From contig NZ_VSSB01000001.1 in the NCBI RefSeq assembly GCF_008122505.1, forward strand, positions 1,472,891 to 1,536,890: a stretch of DNA of 64,000 bases, given 5' to 3'. The DNA comes from Agromyces mariniharenae (GTDB lineage Bacteria; Actinomycetota; Actinomycetes; Actinomycetales; Microbacteriaceae). The notes under the pieces were generated by a model. That model was not told the origin of the DNA and did not search any database. It saw only the letters and a list, made by a program, of their open reading frames with translations. This document shows positions 1-8,619 of the stretch, piece after piece. The position numbers and the translations under genes were made by a program. How positions within the stretch are numbered: the stretch's first letter is position 1; the number at the start of each line of letters is the position of its first letter.

Positions 1-21
1 CAGCACAGAAAGCAGCGACCA

Positions 22-1188
22 GTGAGCACCCTTCCCGCCGCCATCCTGTCCGAACTCGAGCTCCAGTCGATCGAGCTCCCCTCGTGGGCGTTCGGCAACT
101 CGGGCACCCGCTTCAAGGTCTTCGCGACCCCGGGCACGCCCCGCGACCCGTACGAGAAGATCGCGGACGCCGCGCAGGTGCACCGGTACACGGCGCTCGC
201 GCCGACCGTCGCGCTGCACATCCCGTGGGACAAGGTCGACTCCTACGACGACCTGCGGACGCACGCGGAGGACCTCGGCGTCTCGCTCGGCACCATCAAC
301 TCGAACACGTTCCAGGACGACGACTACAAGTTCGGCGCCCTCACGCACGAGGATGCCGCCGTGCGCCGCAAGGCCATCGACCACCACTTCGAGTGCATCG
401 ACATCATGCACGCGACCGGCAGCCGCGACCTGAAGATCTGGCTCGCCGAGGGCTCGAACTACCCGGGTCAGGCCGACCTGCGCGGCCGCCAGGACCGCCT
501 GCACGAGTCGCTGCAGGAGATCTACGCGCGGCTCGGCGACGACCAGCGCCTCGTGCTCGAGTACAAGTTCTTCGAGCCGGCGTTCTACCACACCGACGTC
601 CCCGACTGGGGAACGAGCTACGCCCAGGTCGCCGCGCTCGGCGACAAGGCCATGGTCTGCCTCGACACCGGCCACCACGCGCCCGGCACGAACATCGAGT
701 TCATCGTCATGCAGCTGCTGCGCCTCGGCAAGCTCGGCTCGTTCGACTTCAACTCGCGCTTCTACGCCGACGACGACCTCATCGTGGGCGCGGCCGACCC
801 GTTCCAGCTGTTCCGCATCATCTTCGAGGTGATCCGCGGCGGCGGCTTCAACCACCCCGACGTCGCGTTCATGCTCGACCAGTGCCACAACGTCGAGGAC
901 AAGATCCCCGGCCAGATCCGCTCGGTGCTCAACGTGCAGGAGATGACCGCACGGGCGCTGCTCGTCGACACCGAGGCGCTGCGCGCCGCGCAGCTGTCGG
1001 GCGATGTGCTCGAGGCGAACCGCATCTTCATGGACGCGTTCTACACCGACGTTCGTCCGGCCCTCGCCGAGTGGCGCGAGTCCCGCGGCCTGCCCGCCGA
1101 CCCGATGCAGGCGTTCGCGGCATCCGGCTACCTGCAGCAGATCGCCGCCGACCGCGTCGGCGGCGTGCAGGCCGGGTGGGGTGCCTAG
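22..1188 (+). CDS. rhaI: L-rhamnose isomerase (RhaI type)
   Basis: 388 aa. Converts L-rhamnose to L-rhamnulose in the cytoplasm. The sequence matches the Pseudomonas-type RhaI TIM-barrel isomerases: metal-ligand-like segments LEYKFFEPAFYHTDVPDWG (about residues 177-195), CLDTGHHAPGTNIE (about 214) and FDFNSRFYADDDL (about 240). The start is GTG with a weak AGAAAG about 10 nt upstream; only 21 bases precede it, so further operon genes may lie to the left. The next gene begins 4 bp after the stop, and aldolase and kinase genes for the same pathway follow. High confidence on function. Confidence 0.93.
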   Translation: MSTLPAAILSELELQSIELPSWAFGNSGTRFKVFATPGTPRDPYEKIADAAQVHRYTALAPTVALHIPWDKVDSYDDLRTHAEDLGVSLGTINSNTFQDDDYKFGALTHEDAAVRRKAIDHHFECIDIMHATGSRDLKIWLAEGSNYPGQADLRGRQDRLHESLQEIYARLGDDQRLVLEYKFFEPAFYHTDVPDWGTSYAQVAALGDKAMVCLDTGHHAPGTNIEFIVMQLLRLGKLGSFDFNSRFYADDDLIVGAADPFQLFRIIFEVIRGGGFNHPDVAFMLDQCHNVEDKIPGQIRSVLNVQEMTARALLVDTEALRAAQLSGDVLEANRIFMDAFYTDVRPALAEWRESRGLPADPMQAFAASGYLQQIAADRVGGVQAGWGA

Positions 1189-1192
1189 CCTC

Positions 1193-2134
1193 ATGACCCA
1201 GCAGCCGCCGTACGGTGCGGCCGACGGGCTGGTGCGGGTGTACCCGGCGGATGCCGCGGCGCTCCGTCCGGTGCCCGGGCTCGTCTGGGCGCACGGCGGC
1301 GGCTTCGTCGCCGGCGACCTCGACATGCCCGAGGCGGACTGGGTCGCGTTCGCCCTCGCCGCTCGCGGCATCACGGTCGTCTCGATCGACTACCGCCTGG
1401 TCGGCGACGGCTCCGGACGCTATCCGGCCGGCTCCGATGACGTGCTCGCGGCCTGGACGTGGACGCTCGACCACGCCGATGAGCTGGGCCTCGACGCGTC
1501 GCAGCTCACGATCGGCGGCGCGAGCGCGGGCGCCAACCTCGTGACGGGGGCGGTGCTGCGGATGCTGGATCCCCACCGGTGGTCGAGTGGCGCCGCCGAA
1601 GGCGACGCGTATCGAGACCCGGAGCCACGTCTCGATACGGCTGCTTCGCGGCCTACTCGACGGACGATGCCGTCCGGCGTCTTCCTCGCCTACCCCACCC
1701 TGCACGCCGTGCAGGCCGCGCCCGACCCGGCGCTGCGCACGCTCCTCGACGCGAACCCGGCCGCCGACCGCTTCTTCCCCGCCGCCGTGCGCGCGATGTA
1801 CGAGGCCTACCTCGGTGGCCCCGTCGACGACGCGCCGCTGCCCGCCGTGCCCGGCCGCGCCGCGGCATCCGACCTCGCCGGCTTCCCGCCGGTGCTCATG
1901 GTCAACGACGAGGCCGACGAGCTCCGCGTCTCGGGCGAGGCGTTCGCCGCGACGCTCGCGGAGGCGGGCGTCCCGGTCGACCTCGTCGTCGAGCCCGGCA
2001 CGCAGCACGGCCACCTGAACCGACCCGACGAGCCCGCGGCATCCGCCTCGATCGAGCGCGTGGTGCGCTGGATCGCGTGGCTCGCGACCCACCACCGGAC
2101 CACCCTCCGACTCACCGAAGGAATCACCCCATGA
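1193..2134 (+). CDS. alpha/beta hydrolase, hormone-sensitive-lipase type, carrying an in-frame repeat insertion
   Basis: 313 aa. Oxyanion-hole motif HGGGF (about residues 38-42) and nucleophile motif GGASAGAN (about 112) place it in the HSL/esterase family. A late Asp (DEADELR) and His (GTQHGHL) complete a plausible triad. It sits between rhaI and the aldolase gene and its stop overlaps the next start (ATGA), so it belongs to the rhamnose operon; removal of acyl groups from rhamnose-containing substrates is only inferred. Residues about 128-157 are encoded by a REP-like inverted repeat (1574-1664) read in frame, between helix LRML and the usual GVFLAYP strand. Whether the protein is active with this insertion is unknown. 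Confidence 0.82.
   Translation: MTQQPPYGAADGLVRVYPADAAALRPVPGLVWAHGGGFVAGDLDMPEADWVAFALAARGITVVSIDYRLVGDGSGRYPAGSDDVLAAWTWTLDHADELGLDASQLTIGGASAGANLVTGAVLRMLDPHRWSSGAAEGDAYRDPEPRLDTAASRPTRRTMPSGVFLAYPTLHAVQAAPDPALRTLLDANPAADRFFPAAVRAMYEAYLGGPVDDAPLPAVPGRAAASDLAGFPPVLMVNDEADELRVSGEAFAATLAEAGVPVDLVVEPGTQHGHLNRPDEPAASASIERVVRWIAWLATHHRTTLRLTEGITP
1574..1664. repeat. REP-like dispersed inverted repeat, copy A (inside a CDS)
   Basis: Left arm ACCGGTGGTCGAGTGGCGCC and inner block GCGTATCGAGACCC are mirrored by GTCTCGATACGGC and CCTACTCGACGG. The same layout recurs at 4172-4273 and 46571-46684. This copy has lost part of its right end and is translated as part of the hydrolase. Confidence 0.8.
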
Positions 2135-4167
2135 CGAACCAGGCAGCTGCCGACCTCATCGCGCGGTCGAACCGCCTCGGCGCCGACCCGAAGAACACGA
2201 ACTACGCCGGCGGGAACACGTCGGCGAAGGGCACCGAGACCGATCCGGTCACGGGCGAGCCCGTCGAGCTGCTCTGGGTGAAGGGCTCGGGCGGCGACCT
2301 CGGCACCCTGCAGGAGTCGGGTCTCGCGGTGCTGCGCCTCGACCGGCTGCGCGACCTCGTCGAGGTGTACCCGGGCGTCGAGCGCGAGGACGAGATGGTC
2401 GCCGCGTTCGACTACACGCTGCACGGCAAGGGCGGCGCGGCGCCGTCGATCGACACGGCCATGCACGGCCTCGTCGACGCGGCGCACGTCGACCACCTGC
2501 ACCCCGACTCGGGCATCGCGATCGCGACGGCGGCCGACGGCGAGGAGCTCACGAGTAGGATCTTCGGCAACAGGGTGGTGTGGGTGCCGTGGCGTCGCCC
2601 GGGCTTCCAGCTCGGCCTCGACATCGCCGAGATCAAGGCGCAGAACCCGCAGGCGGTCGGCTGCGTCCTCGGCGGCCACGGCATCACCGCGTGGGGCGAC
2701 ACGTCCGAGGAGTCCGAGACGAACTCGCTCTGGATCATCGACACGGCCGCCGCGTACATCGCCGAGCACGGCAAGGCCGACCCGTTCGGCGCCGTCGTGC
2801 CCGGCTACGAGCCGCTGCCCGAGGCCGAGCGTCGCGCGAAGGCCGCCGCGCTCGCGCCGACGATCCGCGGGCTCGCGTCGTACGACCGGCCGCAGGTCGG
2901 CCACTTCACGGACGCCGACGTGGTGCTCGAGTTCCTCAGCCGCGAGCAGCTCGCCCCACTCGCCGCGCTCGGCACGAGCTGCCCTGACCACTTCCTGCGC
3001 ACCAAGGTCAAGCCGCTCGTGCTCGACCTGCCGGCCGACGCGTCGATCGAGGATTCGATCGCGCGCCTGAAGGAGCTGCACGAGCAGTACCGCGCCGACT
3101 ACCAGGCCTACTACGACGCGTACGCGACGCCCGACTCCCCCGCGATCCGCGGCGCCGACCCGGCGATCGTGCTCGTGCCGGGCGTCGGTATGTTCTCGTA
3201 CGGCGCGAACAAGCAGACCGCGCGCGTCGCGGGCGAGTTCTACGTGAACGCCATCAACGTGATGCGCGGCGCCGAGGCGCTGTCGACGTACGCGCCGATC
3301 TCCGACGAGGAGAAGTTCCGTATCGAGTACTGGGCGCTCGAGGAGGCCAAGCTCGCGCGCATGCCGAAGCCCAAGACGCACGCGACCCGCGTCGCGCTCG
3401 TGACCGGCGCGGCATCCGGCATCGGCAAGGCCATCGCGACCCGCCTCGCCGCGGAGGGCGCCTGCGTCGTGATCGCCGACCTCGACCTCGAGAAGGCGCA
3501 GGCCGCAGCGGCGGAGCTCGGCAACAGCGACGTCGCGATCGGCGTGCAGGCGAACGTGACGGATGCCGCGGCGATCCAGCGCGCGATCGACGACGCGGTG
3601 CTCGCCTTCGGCGGCCTCGACCTCGTGGTGAACAACGCCGGACTGTCGCTGTCGAAGCCGCTCCTCGAGACCACCGAGGCGGACTGGGACCTGCAGCACG
3701 ACGTCATGGCCAAGGGCTCGTTCCTCGTGTCGAAGGCCGCGGCGAAGGTGCTCATCGAGCAGGGCCTCGGCGGCGACATCATCTACATCTCGTCCAAGAA
3801 CTCGGTGTTCGCCGGCCCGAACAACATCGCCTACTCGGCGACGAAGGCCGACCAGGCCCACCAGGTGCGACTGCTCGCGGTCGAGCTGGGCGAGTACGGC
3901 ATCAAGGTCAACGGCATCAACCCCGACGGCGTCGTGCGCGGCTCGGGCATCTTCGCCTCGGGTTGGGGCGCGAACCGCGCGAAGACCTACGGCATCGAGG
4001 AGGAGGACCTCGGCAAGTTCTACGCCCAGCGCACGATCCTCAAGCGCGAGGTGCTCCCCGAGCACGTCGCGAACGCGGTCTTCGTGCTCACCGGCCCCGA
4101 GCTGAGCCACACCACCGGCCTGCACATCCCGGTCGACGCGGGTGTGGCCGCGGCCTTCCTGCGATGA
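2131..4167 (+). CDS. rhaEW: Bifunctional rhamnulose-1-phosphate aldolase / L-lactaldehyde dehydrogenase (class II aldolase-SDR fusion)
   Basis: 678 aa. Residues about 1-400 form a class II aldolase domain (VKGSGGDLG, zinc-type VDHLHPDSG, GGHGITAWG). Residues about 420-678 form a short-chain dehydrogenase with Rossmann motif TGAASGIG, NNAG, and catalytic S-Y-K (YISSKN, YSATK). The family cleaves L-rhamnulose-1-phosphate to DHAP and L-lactaldehyde and oxidises the aldehyde to L-lactate. ATG 2131 overlaps the previous stop and is preceded by GAAGGA. The symbol follows usage for this fusion; rhaD is also used. The lactate product links it to lldD at 16.7 kb. Confidence 0.9.
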   Translation: MTNQAAADLIARSNRLGADPKNTNYAGGNTSAKGTETDPVTGEPVELLWVKGSGGDLGTLQESGLAVLRLDRLRDLVEVYPGVEREDEMVAAFDYTLHGKGGAAPSIDTAMHGLVDAAHVDHLHPDSGIAIATAADGEELTSRIFGNRVVWVPWRRPGFQLGLDIAEIKAQNPQAVGCVLGGHGITAWGDTSEESETNSLWIIDTAAAYIAEHGKADPFGAVVPGYEPLPEAERRAKAAALAPTIRGLASYDRPQVGHFTDADVVLEFLSREQLAPLAALGTSCPDHFLRTKVKPLVLDLPADASIEDSIARLKELHEQYRADYQAYYDAYATPDSPAIRGADPAIVLVPGVGMFSYGANKQTARVAGEFYVNAINVMRGAEALSTYAPISDEEKFRIEYWALEEAKLARMPKPKTHATRVALVTGAASGIGKAIATRLAAEGACVVIADLDLEKAQAAAAELGNSDVAIGVQANVTDAAAIQRAIDDAVLAFGGLDLVVNNAGLSLSKPLLETTEADWDLQHDVMAKGSFLVSKAAAKVLIEQGLGGDIIYISSKNSVFAGPNNIAYSATKADQAHQVRLLAVELGEYGIKVNGINPDGVVRGSGIFASGWGANRAKTYGIEEEDLGKFYAQRTILKREVLPEHVANAVFVLTGPELSHTTGLHIPVDAGVAAAFLR

Positions 4168-4171
4168 CCGG

Positions 4172-4273
4172 CCACCGGTGGTCGAGTAGCGCCCGGCGCA
4201 GCCGGACGCGTATCGAGACCCAGGCACCGCGTCTCGATACGCGTCGCCTTCGGCGGCGCTACTCGACGACCGG
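4172..4273. repeat. REP-like dispersed inverted repeat, copy B
   Basis: Full-length element of about 100 bp filling nearly all of the gap between the aldolase fusion and rhaB. Outer arms CCGGTGGTCGAGTAGCGCC and GGCGCTACTCGACGACCGG, inner arms GCGTATCGAGACCC and GTCTCGATACGC. It would form a long hairpin within the rha mRNA and could change mRNA stability or the expression of rhaB relative to upstream genes (inference). Confidence 0.85.
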
Positions 4274-4282
4274 GGTGACCCG

Positions 4283-5713
4283 ATGACCGGCGGGTCGGTC
4301 GCCGCGGTCGACCTCGGCGCGACGAGCGGACGCGTCATCGTCGGCCACGTCGACGCCGCGGCCGGCCGGCTCGAGCTCGACCAGGTCGCCCGGTTCCCGA
4401 ACGGGCCCGTGCGGCTCGCGTCGGGCCTGCACTGGGACCTCACCGGCCTCTACCGCGACCTCACGCGCGGGCTCGCCGACGCGTTCCGCCGCGAGCCCGG
4501 CGTCGCCTCGATCGGCGTCGACTCCTGGGCGGTCGACTACGGCCTGCTCCGCGGCGACCGGCTGCTCGGCGAGCCGTTCCACTACCGCGACGAGCGCAAC
4601 GAGCGCGCGGTCGAGCGGGTCCACGCGGTCGTGCCGTTCGACGAGCTCTACCGCCGGAACGGCCTGCAGTTCCTGCCGTTCAACTCCGTGTACCAGCTCG
4701 CGGCCGAGCAGTCGGGCGGACTGCTCGGCCTCGCCGACTCGATGCTCCTGATCCCCGACCTGGTCGGCTTCCAGCTCACGGGCACGCGGGTCGCCGAGCT
4801 GACGAATGCGTCGACGACCGGCCTCGTCGGGGTGGAGACGGGCGAGTGGGACTACGAGCTCATGGAGCGGCTCGGGCTCGAGGCATCCGTGCTGCCCCGC
4901 CTCGTCTCGCCGGGCGCGTCGCTCGGCGACCTGCGGCCCGGCGTGGCGGCCGACCTGGGCGCCCCCGCGGGCGTCGAGGTGGTCGCGGTCGGGTCGCACG
5001 ACACCGCCTCGGCGGTCGTCGCCGTGCCGATGCACCCCGAGTCGGCCGCGTACATCTCGTGCGGCACGTGGGGCCTCGTCGGCGTCGAGCTCGAGCAGCC
5101 GGTGACGACGGATGCCGCGCGCGAGGCCAACTTCACGAACGAGGGCGGCGTCGACGGACGCGTCCGCTTCCTGCACAACGTGATGGGGCTCTGGCTGCTG
5201 TCGGAGTCGGTGCGCTGGTGGGAGCGTGACGGATCGACGATCGACCTGCCCGAGCTGCTCGCGCAGGCGGCCGCGGTCACGACCGAGGTCGCCGTGTTCG
5301 ACGCGAACGACTCGTCGTTCCTCGCCCCGGGCGACCTGCCCGGGCGGATCGCGGAGTGGTGCGCCGATCGCGGCGTGCCCGCGCCGCAGAGCCGAGCGGA
5401 GTTCGCCCGCTCGATCATCGAGAGCCTCGCCGAGGCGTTCGCGGGGGCGGTGCGTACGGCGTCGATCCTCTCGGGCGTCGACGTCGAGACGATCCACGTC
5501 GTGGGCGGCGGCGCGCTCAACGAGCTGCTCTGCCGGCGCACGGCCGACCGGGCGGGCATCCCCGTGCTCGCGGGGCCGGTCGAGGCGACCGCCATCGGCA
5601 ACGTGCTCGTGCAGGCCCGGGCGGCCGGCTTCGCCGGGGCCGACCTCGAGTCGCTGCGGGCGCTCGTGGCCGCGTCGTTCCAGCCCGTCCGCTACGAGCC
5701 GTCGGCTCGCTGA
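4283..5713 (+). CDS. rhaB: Rhamnulokinase (FGGY family)
   Basis: 476 aa. Phosphorylates L-rhamnulose with ATP. N-terminal phosphate loop AAVDLGATSGRVI (about 7-19), rhamnulokinase-type GVDSWAVDYGLL (about 75), central GSHDTASAV (about 236) and C-terminal adenosine motif VVGGGALNELLC (about 407). Length is normal for RhaB. It is the last gene of the rhamnose operon and lies 9 bp after the REP-like element. The gene beyond it is convergent. Confidence 0.93.
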   Translation: MTGGSVAAVDLGATSGRVIVGHVDAAAGRLELDQVARFPNGPVRLASGLHWDLTGLYRDLTRGLADAFRREPGVASIGVDSWAVDYGLLRGDRLLGEPFHYRDERNERAVERVHAVVPFDELYRRNGLQFLPFNSVYQLAAEQSGGLLGLADSMLLIPDLVGFQLTGTRVAELTNASTTGLVGVETGEWDYELMERLGLEASVLPRLVSPGASLGDLRPGVAADLGAPAGVEVVAVGSHDTASAVVAVPMHPESAAYISCGTWGLVGVELEQPVTTDAAREANFTNEGGVDGRVRFLHNVMGLWLLSESVRWWERDGSTIDLPELLAQAAAVTTEVAVFDANDSSFLAPGDLPGRIAEWCADRGVPAPQSRAEFARSIIESLAEAFAGAVRTASILSGVDVETIHVVGGGALNELLCRRTADRAGIPVLAGPVEATAIGNVLVQARAAGFAGADLESLRALVAASFQPVRYEPSAR

Positions 5714-5725
5714 TCGGTGCCGCGA

Positions 5726-6319
5726 TCAGTGCCCGTGCGCGAGCTGCTGCAGCCCGATCACGCCGGCACCGAGCGCGAGCAGGATCCCGAGCGCGACGAC
5801 CTGCTTCCACCACGAGACGTGCGTGCGGCGCACGGCGAACCAGCCGATGAGGCCGAGCGTCACGAGGTAGACGATGGAGGCCGCGCGCAGCGCCCCCTCG
5901 AGCTGGAACACCCCGAGCACCGCGAGCACGAGCAGGATGAGCGGCACGCCCGCCGACGCGATCGCCGACCCCGAGACGCGGGCCATGCGGCCGAGCTGGC
6001 CGCCATCGGGGAACGCCTGGTGCACGGCGAGGTGCGCGATGACCTCGGCCACGAAGCCCGCCGCCGAGATCGCGACGATGCCGACGAGCAGGGTGAGCGT
6101 CGCGCGGGTCGCCGTGATGTGCTCGACGTTGTTGATCTGCACGAGCACGATCGCGAGGCCGGTGAAGGTCGCGTAGACGCGCTCCTTCAGCGCCTCGGCC
6201 CGCTCCTCGGTCGGCCGGTCGGGGCGATCCGGCGGAAGGCCCGGTGGACCGCCCGGCCCGCGCCCGCGACGCGCTCGCGCGCGTTCGCCTCGGTCGTCGG
6301 CTGCTGCGGCCTCGTCCAT
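5726..6319 (-). CDS. Predicted integral membrane protein, unknown function
   Basis: 197 aa. A charged Arg/Pro-rich N-terminus of about 45 residues is followed by about four hydrophobic segments (YATFTGLAIVLVQ, TLLVGIVAISAAGFVAEV, GSAIASAGVPLILLVLAVLGV, ASIVYLVTLGLIGWF) and a last helix before a His-rich tail. The ATG at 6319 is preferred because a TACCGT box (6327-6332 on the reverse strand) leaves room only for a leaderless transcript; a GTG at 6328 is possible. I do not recognise the family. Confidence 0.7.
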   Translation of the reverse strand: MDEAAAADDRGERARARRGRGPGGPPGLPPDRPDRPTEERAEALKERVYATFTGLAIVLVQINNVEHITATRATLTLLVGIVAISAAGFVAEVIAHLAVHQAFPDGGQLGRMARVSGSAIASAGVPLILLVLAVLGVFQLEGALRAASIVYLVTLGLIGWFAVRRTHVSWWKQVVALGILLALGAGVIGLQQLAHGH

Positions 6320-6352
6320 GGCGGCCACGGTAGCACCAGGCCCACCCGCCGA

Positions 6353-6850
6353 TCAGGCCATGACGGATGCCGCGGCGGGCGCTCGCCCGCGCGCCTGCTC
6401 GGTGTCGCGCATCCCGAGCACCGAGACGCCCACGCCGTAGGTCACGAAGTCGCCGCGCGGACGCACCCCGACCCCGACGAGGGCTCCCCGCTCGCCGCCG
6501 TCGGTCACCTCGAGCCCGTGCAGGAGCGCCTCGCTCACGTCGGGCGGCAGGTCGGCGGCGGGCACGGTCTCGGCGTCGCCGCAGAACGTGATGGTCGCCG
6601 CCGGGATCTTGATCCACGGCATGAACGGGACCCGCTTCGCGATCGGCACGGTCACCGACACCGACGGATTCGCGGCGATGTGCCGCGCCTTCCACTCGCG
6701 GTCGTTCGTCGTGAACCACAGCCGCCCCTCGTGCACGTGGTGCATGACGCCGGCCGTGCGCGCCTCGCCGCGCGCCGAGACCATGCCGATCACCATGAAG
6801 TTCTCACCGGCGATGGCGTCCCAGACGGCCTCGCTCGTGATGTCGACCAT
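6353..6850 (-). CDS. Pyridoxamine 5'-phosphate oxidase-like (PPOX) FMN-binding protein
   Basis: 165 aa. A split-barrel flavoprotein pattern: MVSARGEARTAGVMHHVHEG near the N-terminus, then LWFTTNDREWKARHIAANPSVSV typical of PPOX-class proteins, with a hydrophobic barrel strand at FMPWIKIPAATI. ATG 6850 is chosen over GTG 6859 since GGGTGA lies at correct distance from it. It is divergent from the TetR gene at 6947 with three operator-like sites between, so that repressor probably controls it. Substrate unknown. Confidence 0.8.
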   Translation of the reverse strand: MVDITSEAVWDAIAGENFMVIGMVSARGEARTAGVMHHVHEGRLWFTTNDREWKARHIAANPSVSVTVPIAKRVPFMPWIKIPAATITFCGDAETVPAADLPPDVSEALLHGLEVTDGGERGALVGVGVRPRGDFVTYGVGVSVLGMRDTEQARGRAPAAASVMA

Positions 6851-6863
6851 TCCGATCACCCGC

Positions 6864-6925
6864 TTTACATTGTCAAGGCTTTACGATGTCAAGTAGAGTA
6901 CGACGCTCAACTTGACAATGTCAAG
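6864..6925. promoter_or_regulatory. Divergent promoter region with three TetR operator-like sites
   Basis: Three related sites: TTTACATTGTCAAG (6864-6877), TTTACGATGTCAAG (6880-6893) and CTTGACAATGTCAAG (6911-6925), the last almost perfectly palindromic. They overlap TTGACA -35 boxes of both strands: reverse-strand TTGACA with TGTAAA 17 bp on, and forward TTGTCA with TAGAGT at 6894-6899. This fits autoregulation plus control of the flavoprotein gene. Confidence 0.75.
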
Positions 6926-6946
6926 GGCTTCGCGAGAGGACATCGG

Positions 6947-7558
6947 ATGACGGATACGGCGACCACCGGGGCATCGGGACGTTCGGCGCTGCTTCGAGCC
7001 CTGGAGGAGCTCGCCCGGGAGCAGGGCGTGAGCAACGTCGGGCTCCGCGAGGTCGCACGCCGCGCCGGGCTCTCGCATGCGGCGCCGACCCACTTCTTCG
7101 GCAGCCGCGAGGGGATGATCCGAGCCCTCGCGCTCGAGGGCCTCGACCTGCTCATGGAGGAGCTGGGCAGCGCCCAGGAACGCGCCGCGCACCTGCCCGG
7201 TCGCGAGCGCCTCATCGCCGACTCGCTCGAGTACGTGGCATTCGCGCAGCGCCACCCCGCGCACTACGACGCGATGTTCCGCACGCCGTCGACCTCGCCC
7301 GACGACGACACGCTCGACCGCGTGCGGATCACCGCACTCGACTGCCTGCGCGAACTCGTCGTCGACGTGCACGGCTCGGGCGCCATCGGCGGCGACGTCG
7401 AGACCGCGTTCCTCCAGATCTGCGCGATGTGCCACGGCATCGCCTCGCTCGCGATCGACGGGCTGCTGCACGGCTTCCACGAGATCGTCCGATCGCCCGA
7501 CGACACGGCCCGCATCGTCGAGGGCATCGTCCGCGCCCAGGTGGAGCAGCTGCCGTGA
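6947..7558 (+). CDS. TetR/AcrR family transcriptional regulator
   Basis: 203 aa. N-terminal TetR helix-turn-helix at about residues 15-60 (LRALEELAREQGVSNVGLRE, ARRAGLSHAAPTHFFGSREG), then a helical ligand-binding domain with Cys/His-containing AMCHGIASLAIDG. Start supported by GAGAGGA 7 nt upstream. It faces the PPOX flavoprotein gene across a set of palindromes it likely binds. Ligand unknown. Confidence 0.88.
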   Translation: MTDTATTGASGRSALLRALEELAREQGVSNVGLREVARRAGLSHAAPTHFFGSREGMIRALALEGLDLLMEELGSAQERAAHLPGRERLIADSLEYVAFAQRHPAHYDAMFRTPSTSPDDDTLDRVRITALDCLRELVVDVHGSGAIGGDVETAFLQICAMCHGIASLAIDGLLHGFHEIVRSPDDTARIVEGIVRAQVEQLP

Positions 7559-7589
7559 GCCGCGCCCGCCGCTCTGGAAGGATGGCCGG

Positions 7590-8516
7590 ATGAGCGAACC
7601 CCGCCTCCTCGTAACCGTGCCCGGCGAGACCCTGCGACGTGCGATCGGCGCGCCGCCTGAGGGCGTCGACATCGAGCTCTGGGACCTGGCCTCGCCGGCA
7701 CCCGCCGACCACATCGACCTCGTCGTGCCGCCGTACATGGGCGCCGCCGAGCGGCTCGGCGCACTCGAGGGCATCTCGACGCGGCTGGTGCAGTCCCAGT
7801 CGATCGGCTACGACGACGTGCCCGACGTGCTGCCGTCGGGCCAGGTGTTCGCGAACGCGGCATCCGTGCACGAGACCTCGACGGCCGAGCTCACGCTCGC
7901 GCTCGTGCTGGCCGCCCAGCGCGGCATCCCCGACTTCGTGCGGGCCGCCGAACAGGGTCGCTGGGCGCCCGCGCGCCACGAGAGCCTCGCCGACCGGCGC
8001 GTGCTGCTGCTCGGCTACGGTGGCGTCGGCCGCGCGATCGAGGACCGGCTCGCGCCGTTCGAGGTCGAGCTCGTCCGCGTCGCCACCCGTGCGCGCGACG
8101 ACGAGCGCGGACGCATCCACGGCATCGACGAGCTGCCCGCACTGCTGCCCACGGCCGACATCGTGATCGTCGGCGTGCCGCTCACCGACGCGACCACGGG
8201 GCTCGTCGACGACGCGTTCCTCGCCGCGCTGCCCGACGGGGCCCTCGTGGTGAACATCGCGCGCGGCAGGGTCGCCGACACCGACGCGATCCTCGACCAC
8301 GCCACGCGCGGCCGCCTGCGCTTCGCGCTCGACGTCACCGATCCCGAGCCGCTGCCGCACGGGCATCCGCTGTTCGCACTGCCGAACGTGCTCATCTCCC
8401 CGCACGTGGGCGGCGCGTCGACCGCCATGATGCCGCGCATGGCGCGGCTCGTGCGCACCCAGATCGAACGGATGCTGCAGGGCGACGAGCCACTCAACGT
8501 CGTGCTGCGCACCTGA
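7590..8516 (+). CDS. D-isomer-specific 2-hydroxyacid dehydrogenase (NAD-binding)
   Basis: 308 aa. Carries the NAD-binding fold VLLLGYGGVGRAIEDRL (about 132), the catalytic Arg region NIARGRVADTDAI (about 224), the Glu region DVTDPEPLP and the His in ISPHVGG (about 275). Such enzymes reduce 2-oxoacids or oxidise D-2-hydroxyacids; the substrate here cannot be read from sequence. GGAAGGA lies upstream of ATG 7590. It follows the TetR gene by 31 bp, so the two may be cotranscribed. Confidence 0.88.
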   Translation: MSEPRLLVTVPGETLRRAIGAPPEGVDIELWDLASPAPADHIDLVVPPYMGAAERLGALEGISTRLVQSQSIGYDDVPDVLPSGQVFANAASVHETSTAELTLALVLAAQRGIPDFVRAAEQGRWAPARHESLADRRVLLLGYGGVGRAIEDRLAPFEVELVRVATRARDDERGRIHGIDELPALLPTADIVIVGVPLTDATTGLVDDAFLAALPDGALVVNIARGRVADTDAILDHATRGRLRFALDVTDPEPLPHGHPLFALPNVLISPHVGGASTAMMPRMARLVRTQIERMLQGDEPLNVVLRT

Positions 8517-8619
8517 ACGCGCGCTGCACGCCGCCCCAGACCCGCGGACCCGGCCGACCAACCCGATCCGACCCGCCCGCCCCGCCCCGCCCCGCAACGC
8601 CCCCACGAGAGGACACCCC

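Noticed and set aside
7590..8516. Reading the hydroxyacid dehydrogenase as phosphoglycerate dehydrogenase (SerA)
   Set aside because: Only 308 aa, without an ACT domain, and no serine genes nearby; a substrate-neutral call is safer.
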